Below, in pieces: positions 59,308 through 64,000 of a DNA stretch of 64,000 nt. Below the pieces are notes generated by a model that saw nothing but the letters and a program-made list of their open reading frames with translations, was not told the origin of the DNA and did no database searches. Each line of letters begins with the position of its first letter. Position 1 is the first letter of the stretch. Origin of the DNA: Bifidobacterium actinocoloniiforme DSM 22766 (lineage in GTDB: Bacteria; Actinomycetota; Actinomycetes; Actinomycetales; Bifidobacteriaceae); the NCBI RefSeq assembly GCF_001263395.1, contig NZ_CP011786.1, positions 62,001-126,000 of the forward strand, written 5' to 3'. The translations under genes and the position numbers were made by a program.

Positions 59308-59323
59308 TGTGGTCGAATGTGCG
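59308..59323. repeat. 16-bp direct repeat, copy 2, upstream of the FN3 gene
   Basis: Second copy of the 59288-59303 repeat, 70 bases before the FN3 gene start codon on the minus strand. Confidence 0.7.
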
Positions 59324-59356
59324 CGAGCCGCGTCGGTTCGAGCGGTGCCTAGGCGC

Positions 59357-61291
59357 TCAGGGGAGGGTGGCGCAGATGCGAGCTGGCTGGTTGGAGATGC
59401 GTTGGTCGGCGCGTAAAAGGGCCACTTGGATGCAGACGGCCCGTTCCTGCCCCGCATTGACCTGGGTCTTGGGCTCGCTGCTGCGCTCGGCCCCGCGCCA
59501 ATCGGCCTGGCCGTCCTCGGGGGCGGTGGCGGGCACAGTCTTCCACAGGTAAGCGTCGCCGGGCTCTGGAGCCGGGTTCGACCAGGAGAAAAGCGCCAGG
59601 CCCTCATGCAGATCCCCTCGTCCCGCAGTCACCGTGGGCACGCTGGCAGGGGCGGATTGGCCGATCTGATCCCCGCTGGACCCGGTGGAGGAGGGCAAGG
59701 AAGAAGAGGCGCTGAACCCGGCATTGCCGGTCCCTGCGGCCCCGCCTGCTTCGCCAGCCCGTTTGGCCGCCAGGAAGCCAACGCCCAAGGACAGGACCGC
59801 AGCCAGGAGGCAAGCCAGGGCGAAGACGGCTGCCCGGCGCAGCCCCCATGCCTGCTGACCGCTGATCGGGTGGCCGGAAGCGCTTGACGGTCCTCGAGCA
59901 TGCGCTGGTTGGGCCCTCAGACTCCGCAACCAGCCCAGTTCGGAACGCTCGCTCCCCTTCCCCTTGACACGGTTTGCCTCTGGGGCGGCTGGTCGCGAGC
60001 CACCCAGCGCATCCAGGCGGCCGGCCGACCCCGTCCGAGCGCTTACTGGCCTTCGGGCGTTCGTGGAAGTCGCGATTCGTCCGCCAGACGGCTTCCGCAC
60101 GACCCGCGCGGCGGTGGCGGGAGCCTGGTCCTCGTCGAAGGCCCGAGCGTCCGCTTGATTCCCATCGGATTCACCCTTGCTCGCGTCGCTCCGTCCATCC
60201 GATTGCTTGAACCCGGAGCCATCCGCGTAGCCGATCCGCGCGCGCTCGCCGCTTTCACCGCCTTCTGCTGAATCCAAGTCCTCGGAATCAGCGCTGCCAA
60301 GATCCGTGTTCCCGTCGCCAGCCCCAGTCGTCGCCAGCGTCGCGTCCCTCTTTTGCTTTCTCGCACTGAGGCGCCCCGCCATGCCCAGCTCCTCTTGACT
60401 GGGGTAGGGGTCCGCCCCCCGCGCGACCAGAGGCGTCATATGGCCGTAGAGCCGGGCCTGGAGCACCTGCATGTCGCGGCCGAAATCCAGGGAGGAGAAG
60501 TAGCGTTCCTCGCGGTCGTGGGCCATGGCCTTGTCAAGCACCCGCTCGAAGTCCGGCGAAGCCTCGCCCCGCCGTAGCCTGGGCGGTCCCTCATGCTCGA
60601 TGAGCTGGGCGAGCTCCTGCTCATCGCGTACCCGGAAACCATACTCGTAGGGAGATTTTCCCGTGAGCAGGCCGAAGATGGAGGCGCCCAGGGAGTAGAT
60701 GTCCGAAGCCTCGGAGCCTCCGGACTTGTGGGCTATGATTTCGGGAGCGGCCCAGGGCACGGACAGCCCTTTGGCTTGGGAGGCCGTGTAGGTGGAGGCC
60801 GAGATGCCGAAATCGGACAGGACCGGCAGGCCGCGCGTGGTGACCAGGAAGTTGCCAGGCTTCACGTCGCGGTGGATGATGCCCTGCTGATGGGCGGCGT
60901 AGAGGGCGGAGGCGATGCGCACGCCGAGGTCCAGGGCGCCGCGCTCGTCCAGGCGGGTGGTTTTCATGATCCGCTTGTAGTTGCCGCCGGGCGCGTACTC
61001 CATCACGATATAGTCGCGCCCGTCATGGCTGACGCCGGCTGAGAGGATGGTCAGGATGGCCGGGTGGGCCGACAGGCGCGCCATGAACGTTGCCTCTTTG
61101 AGGAAGAGGGCGTGCGACCGGTCTGAGGCCCGCCGCTTGCTTACCTTGACTGCCACCAGCCGTCGGGGCTCCAGCTGCCGGTAAAGGTAGACCCAGCAGG
61201 TGCCCCCCTGGCCCAGGGGCCGCAGGTAGAGGTAACCGCTGATTTGCGGGGCGCCCTCGACGGCGGACTCGGTGTCCTCAGGGTCCGCCAT
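59357..61291 (-). CDS. membrane Ser/Thr protein kinase (Pkb2-like)
   Basis: A 644-residue Hanks-type kinase heading the PFNA-type cluster. The kinase domain (about 18-285) has the glycine loop GQGGTCWVY, Lys49 in VAVKVSK, HRDVKPGN with catalytic Asp142, DFGIS and the P+1 loop SVPWAAPE. A Ser/Arg/Glu-rich juxtamembrane region (300-480), one helix (about 488-508) and a 135-residue outside domain follow. PASTA repeats are absent. It presumably phosphorylates envelope or cluster proteins such as the Thr-rich MoxR N-terminus. The ATG at 61291 is chosen because GGAGGAGG precedes it; an upstream GTG would add six residues and contain that site. Confidence 0.93.
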   Translation of the reverse strand: MADPEDTESAVEGAPQISGYLYLRPLGQGGTCWVYLYRQLEPRRLVAVKVSKRRASDRSHALFLKEATFMARLSAHPAILTILSAGVSHDGRDYIVMEYAPGGNYKRIMKTTRLDERGALDLGVRIASALYAAHQQGIIHRDVKPGNFLVTTRGLPVLSDFGISASTYTASQAKGLSVPWAAPEIIAHKSGGSEASDIYSLGASIFGLLTGKSPYEYGFRVRDEQELAQLIEHEGPPRLRRGEASPDFERVLDKAMAHDREERYFSSLDFGRDMQVLQARLYGHMTPLVARGADPYPSQEELGMAGRLSARKQKRDATLATTGAGDGNTDLGSADSEDLDSAEGGESGERARIGYADGSGFKQSDGRSDASKGESDGNQADARAFDEDQAPATAARVVRKPSGGRIATSTNARRPVSARTGSAGRLDALGGSRPAAPEANRVKGKGSERSELGWLRSLRAQPAHARGPSSASGHPISGQQAWGLRRAAVFALACLLAAVLSLGVGFLAAKRAGEAGGAAGTGNAGFSASSSLPSSTGSSGDQIGQSAPASVPTVTAGRGDLHEGLALFSWSNPAPEPGDAYLWKTVPATAPEDGQADWRGAERSSEPKTQVNAGQERAVCIQVALLRADQRISNQPARICATLP

Positions 61292-61492
61292 CCTCCCACC
61301 TCCTCCCACAGGCCGTTTATCCAGGTAATTCTATGCGCACGGGGGGAGCGGCCCGCGCGTCCCTGGCCCGGTTGGGTTCCGGGGGCTCGGGCGCGGTTGG
61401 TGTACAGTGGCTCAAAACCCATCGCGCCCAACGCGTCCCACCATCCAGAGAAGGGACCTACGGGGCGAACGAGTGAAGACAAGGCGGAATCA

Positions 61493-62257
61493 ATGGACAA
61501 CATCACGCGAATTGACGGACTCTACAACTTCCGGGACTTGGGAGGCATGGAGACGGACAGCGGCCACATAGCCTCAGGACTTCTTTACCGGTCCGAGGCC
61601 TTGGCCGGGATGAGCGAGCAGGGCCGCAGGCAGTTGGAGGACTCACCGGTGGCTCTGGACCTGGACTTGCGCTCCGACCAGGAGGCCAGATTGCTGCCCG
61701 ACCCCGAGATCAAGGGCGTTGAGCGCGTTCACATCGAGATGCTGGACGGAGCCATGCCCGAGGACGCGGGCGACATCGAGCGGCGTGAGAGCCAGGGCAA
61801 GGATGCGGCCGCTTTGCTTCGGCAGACCTACCTGTCGCTGATCGCCCACAACGGCCCGGACTACGCCCGGGTGGTTCATCGCACAGCCCAGGCCGCGGCG
61901 GCCGGCAAAGGCACCCTGATCCACTGCTCGGCAGGCAAGGACCGCACCGGCACGTCAATCGCGTTCATCCTGACCCTGGCTGGCGCTCGAAGGGAGCAAG
62001 TCGTGGCTGATTACGCCTCCTCGCAAGCCAACCTGAGTGGCGCCTGGCAGGAGTCCATGCTGGCCATGATCGAGCGGGCTGGCGTGAATGTGCCGGAGAG
62101 CATCCGCCCGACGATGGTAATCACGCCACCGGCCCTGATTGAGGAGATACTGGACAAAGTCGAGCGTGAATACGGGTCCGTGGCCGCCTACCTCCTGGCT
62201 AACGGCGGCCACCAGGAGGACATCGACGCCCTCCGGCAGGCTCTACGGGCCGACTGA
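61493..62257 (+). CDS. tyrosine-phosphatase-like protein (DSP/PtpB-type)
   Basis: A 254-residue cytoplasmic phosphatase. It opens with the NFRDLGG motif typical of the PtpB/IphP-like family and has the P-loop HCSAGKDRTG with nucleophile Cys145 and Arg151. The Lys and Asp directly after the Gly in the loop are the features that in this family accompany activity on phospho-Tyr, Ser/Thr or phosphoinositides. It starts at ATG 61493 after AAGGCGG, divergent from the kinase gene with about 200 bases between, so the two may share a control region. It could oppose the kinase, although family members do not usually act on its products. Confidence 0.88.
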   Translation: MDNITRIDGLYNFRDLGGMETDSGHIASGLLYRSEALAGMSEQGRRQLEDSPVALDLDLRSDQEARLLPDPEIKGVERVHIEMLDGAMPEDAGDIERRESQGKDAAALLRQTYLSLIAHNGPDYARVVHRTAQAAAAGKGTLIHCSAGKDRTGTSIAFILTLAGARREQVVADYASSQANLSGAWQESMLAMIERAGVNVPESIRPTMVITPPALIEEILDKVEREYGSVAAYLLANGGHQEDIDALRQALRAD

Positions 62258-62354
62258 CCTACCGGGCCCACCGCCCATTGAACGCTGGGACGGCTCCGGA
62301 CTTGATCGCCCGAGGCGTAGCGGGCCGGACCAGGGTGGACCTTAGGCTGGAGAC

Positions 62355-64000
62355 ATGACGAGAGCGAAGCAGGTGGACATGGGCCAAGCGCTCCAGGCCG
62401 TGGAACGGCTGATCGCCGGCGACCTCAACGGCGAGGACGGCCTGTCCAGCACGGTCCTGTGCCTGGCTGGCCCGCCCCGCTCCGGCAAGACCACGTTCGC
62501 CCAGGAGACCCTGTTGGCCGCCCTGGCCGCCTATGGGGACGGGGGAGCGGTGATGGTGGTCTCGGGCCGCCACGCCGCCGACCAAATCAGCAAGGCCGTG
62601 ATCGCGCGTCGGGGCGCATCCTCCCAGAGCCGTCCGGTCGGCACCCTCCAGGCGCTCGCCTTCCGCTTGCTCAGCCAATCTTCCGCCAGCCAGGAGGGTC
62701 GGGCGCTGCCCAAGCTCTTGAACGGCGCCGAGCAGGACGCTCTCCTGCGGCAAGTGATGGCCCGTCACATAGCGCACGTGGAAGCCGGCGACGACTGCCC
62801 CTCCTGCCGGTTGCTTGAGCGCTACTTCTCCAGCCAAGCGGGTTTAAACGGGGCCAGAGGCTGGTCTGGGGTGCTGACCCAGGCGACGGTTAGGGCGGAT
62901 GACTTAGCCGGGCGGATTGACGATGACTTCATCGCCCAGCTGCGAGACATGCTGGCACGCACAATCGAGCTGGGGGTCGGCCCTAGCGACCAGGGGCCGA
63001 TTCTGGATGCGCTGTCCAGCCAGGCGCTGGACCTGGACGAGCGTGACCGGCTCGGCGTCCAGTGGCGTCTGGCGTTCGCCCTGGGGCAGGAGTACATGGA
63101 ACAGGTGGATGCCGCTTATCCCGACCAGTACCGTTTGGACCCTTCCATGCTCCTGGTGTCCGCTCGGCGGGCGGTGGAGGAGGATGAGGGTCTTGGGTTG
63201 CCGGCCCTGGTGGTCGTGGATGACTGGCAGGACCTGACCATGGCGGGCATGGGATTCATCCAGGCCCTGGTCCAGCGGGGGGTGCGCCTGGTCCTGGCCG
63301 GTGACTGCGACGAATCGGTCCAGAGCTTCCGCGGCTCCTACCCGGAGTTCTTGGACGCGCGGGTCGGCAGCCGGCCGGTTTCCCTAGCCGGTTCGGGAGC
63401 GGGGAACGGCCCGGCACAAGCCTTGTTGGACCCCGACCTGGGGCGCCTGGGCGCGGTCCGCTTGTCCCTGCCTTACCGGCCGATCACCCTTCCGGAACAC
63501 AGCCCCAGCGAGGCCGAGGGGGTCAAGGCGGACGGCCCGGCCTCGTACGCGGACCTGCTGGCCGCCCGCGTCAGCCTGAGCATCCTAAGTGAAGAAGGCG
63601 GCGATACAGGCCTGCCCGACCGCCCCGGCAAGATGCCCGCCTGGCCGGGCGCCGGACCCATCGGCCCGTTGGACCCGGACAGCCCGCTGCTGGCCGATGG
63701 CACGGTCGTCACCCGCCTCCTGCGTACGCCGGATGAGGAGGAGGACGATGTCGTCTGGCAGATCAAGCACGAGTACTTGTCCGGTCATTGGGACTGGAAC
63801 GACATGGCCGTCATCGCCCACGACAACGCCACTGTGCGCTCGCTGGGGGCCAAGCTGCGCGCCGAGGGCGTTCCGGTGCGCTACTCCTCGATCGCCAGGC
63901 CCCTGAAGGATGAGCCAACGGTGCAGGGTCTCTTCGCCCTGATCGAGCTCGCCCAGGCTCAGGCCGGAACGGTGCCCGGCTGGCAGGACTTGTCCGCCAC
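62355..64000 (+). CDS. adnA: AdnA-like helicase-nuclease subunit, N-terminal part
   Basis: Runs off the right edge; 548 codons are visible. This is a UvrD/RecB-superfamily motor of the type found in actinobacterial AdnAB, which resects double-strand breaks. Walker A is AGPPRSGKTT (Lys45), and motif II is VVVDDWQDL near Asp289, where most relatives have DExQD. LAGDCDESVQSFRGS and the following segment match motif III. The C-terminal nuclease domain would lie outside the window. The frame is open from ATG 62355, 97 bases after the phosphatase gene, without a strong ribosome site. AdnA rather than AddB or RecB is inferred from the phylum and the motif II form. Confidence 0.82.
   Translation, partial: MTRAKQVDMGQALQAVERLIAGDLNGEDGLSSTVLCLAGPPRSGKTTFAQETLLAALAAYGDGGAVMVVSGRHAADQISKAVIARRGASSQSRPVGTLQALAFRLLSQSSASQEGRALPKLLNGAEQDALLRQVMARHIAHVEAGDDCPSCRLLERYFSSQAGLNGARGWSGVLTQATVRADDLAGRIDDDFIAQLRDMLARTIELGVGPSDQGPILDALSSQALDLDERDRLGVQWRLAFALGQEYMEQVDAAYPDQYRLDPSMLLVSARRAVEEDEGLGLPALVVVDDWQDLTMAGMGFIQALVQRGVRLVLAGDCDESVQSFRGSYPEFLDARVGSRPVSLAGSGAGNGPAQALLDPDLGRLGAVRLSLPYRPITLPEHSPSEAEGVKADGPASYADLLAARVSLSILSEEGGDTGLPDRPGKMPAWPGAGPIGPLDPDSPLLADGTVVTRLLRTPDEEEDDVVWQIKHEYLSGHWDWNDMAVIAHDNATVRSLGAKLRAEGVPVRYSSIARPLKDEPTVQGLFALIELAQAQAGTVPGWQDLSA

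Overview
The window looks like a chromosomal segment of a high-GC Gram-positive bacterium of the family Bifidobacteriaceae, most likely Bifidobacterium or a close relative. The evidence is a kinase / FN3-Ig / MoxR / DUF58 / transglutaminase-like gene run matching the PFNA cluster described in Bifidobacterium longum, an actinobacterial-type galT beside galK, a cAMP-type Crp regulator, a sortase-anchored surface protein, AdnA-type recombination helicase and strongly C/G-ending codon use. No rRNA, tRNA, CRISPR array, phage or insertion sequence was recognised. The species cannot be fixed from the sequence alone.

Layout. 1-18.1 kb holds housekeeping and envelope genes: the tail of a purine permease, an RpfB-like muralytic protein, thioredoxin, a DUF4916 protein, an alpha/beta hydrolase, a NudC-like pyrophosphatase, an L,D-transpeptidase, lipoyl carrier GcvH, an App1-type phosphatase, oligopeptidase B, a TM2 protein, a domain-permuted lipoate ligase, Crp, a class A penicillin-binding protein and a polyprenol-phosphate mannosyltransferase-like enzyme. 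18.2-26.3 kb is sugar metabolism: a DeoR regulator with galT-galK (Leloir pathway), then a GH13 alpha-glucosidase and MFS transporter divergent from a LacI regulator. 26.3-28.5 kb has trmL, mutY and a GNAT acetyltransferase.

28.7-37.3 kb is a complete-looking hexarate (glucarate) catabolic island: CitMHS-type transporter, CdaR-type regulator, two tandem glucarate dehydratases, a DapA-superfamily aldolase, glycerate kinase and tartronate semialdehyde reductase. The two dehydratases share a 550-bp perfectly identical tract that begins abruptly with codon usage unlike its flanks. 37.4-40.4 kb encodes a small anchored extracytoplasmic protein and an LPLTG pilin-like surface protein preceded by a run of eight G. 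40.8-48.7 kb is rpoB-rpoC.

48.6-61.3 kb on the minus strand is the PFNA-type cluster: membrane Ser/Thr kinase, a 1796-residue Ig/FN3 surface protein, a MoxR ATPase with an unusual N-terminal array of D-x-T-x-L/I motifs, DUF58, and a transglutaminase-fold membrane protein that lacks all three canonical catalytic residues and runs into the 3' end of rpoC. A tyrosine-phosphatase-like gene is divergent from the kinase, and the window ends inside an AdnA-like helicase-nuclease gene. The most unusual items are the glucarate island with its gene-conversion mosaic and the altered PFNA cluster.
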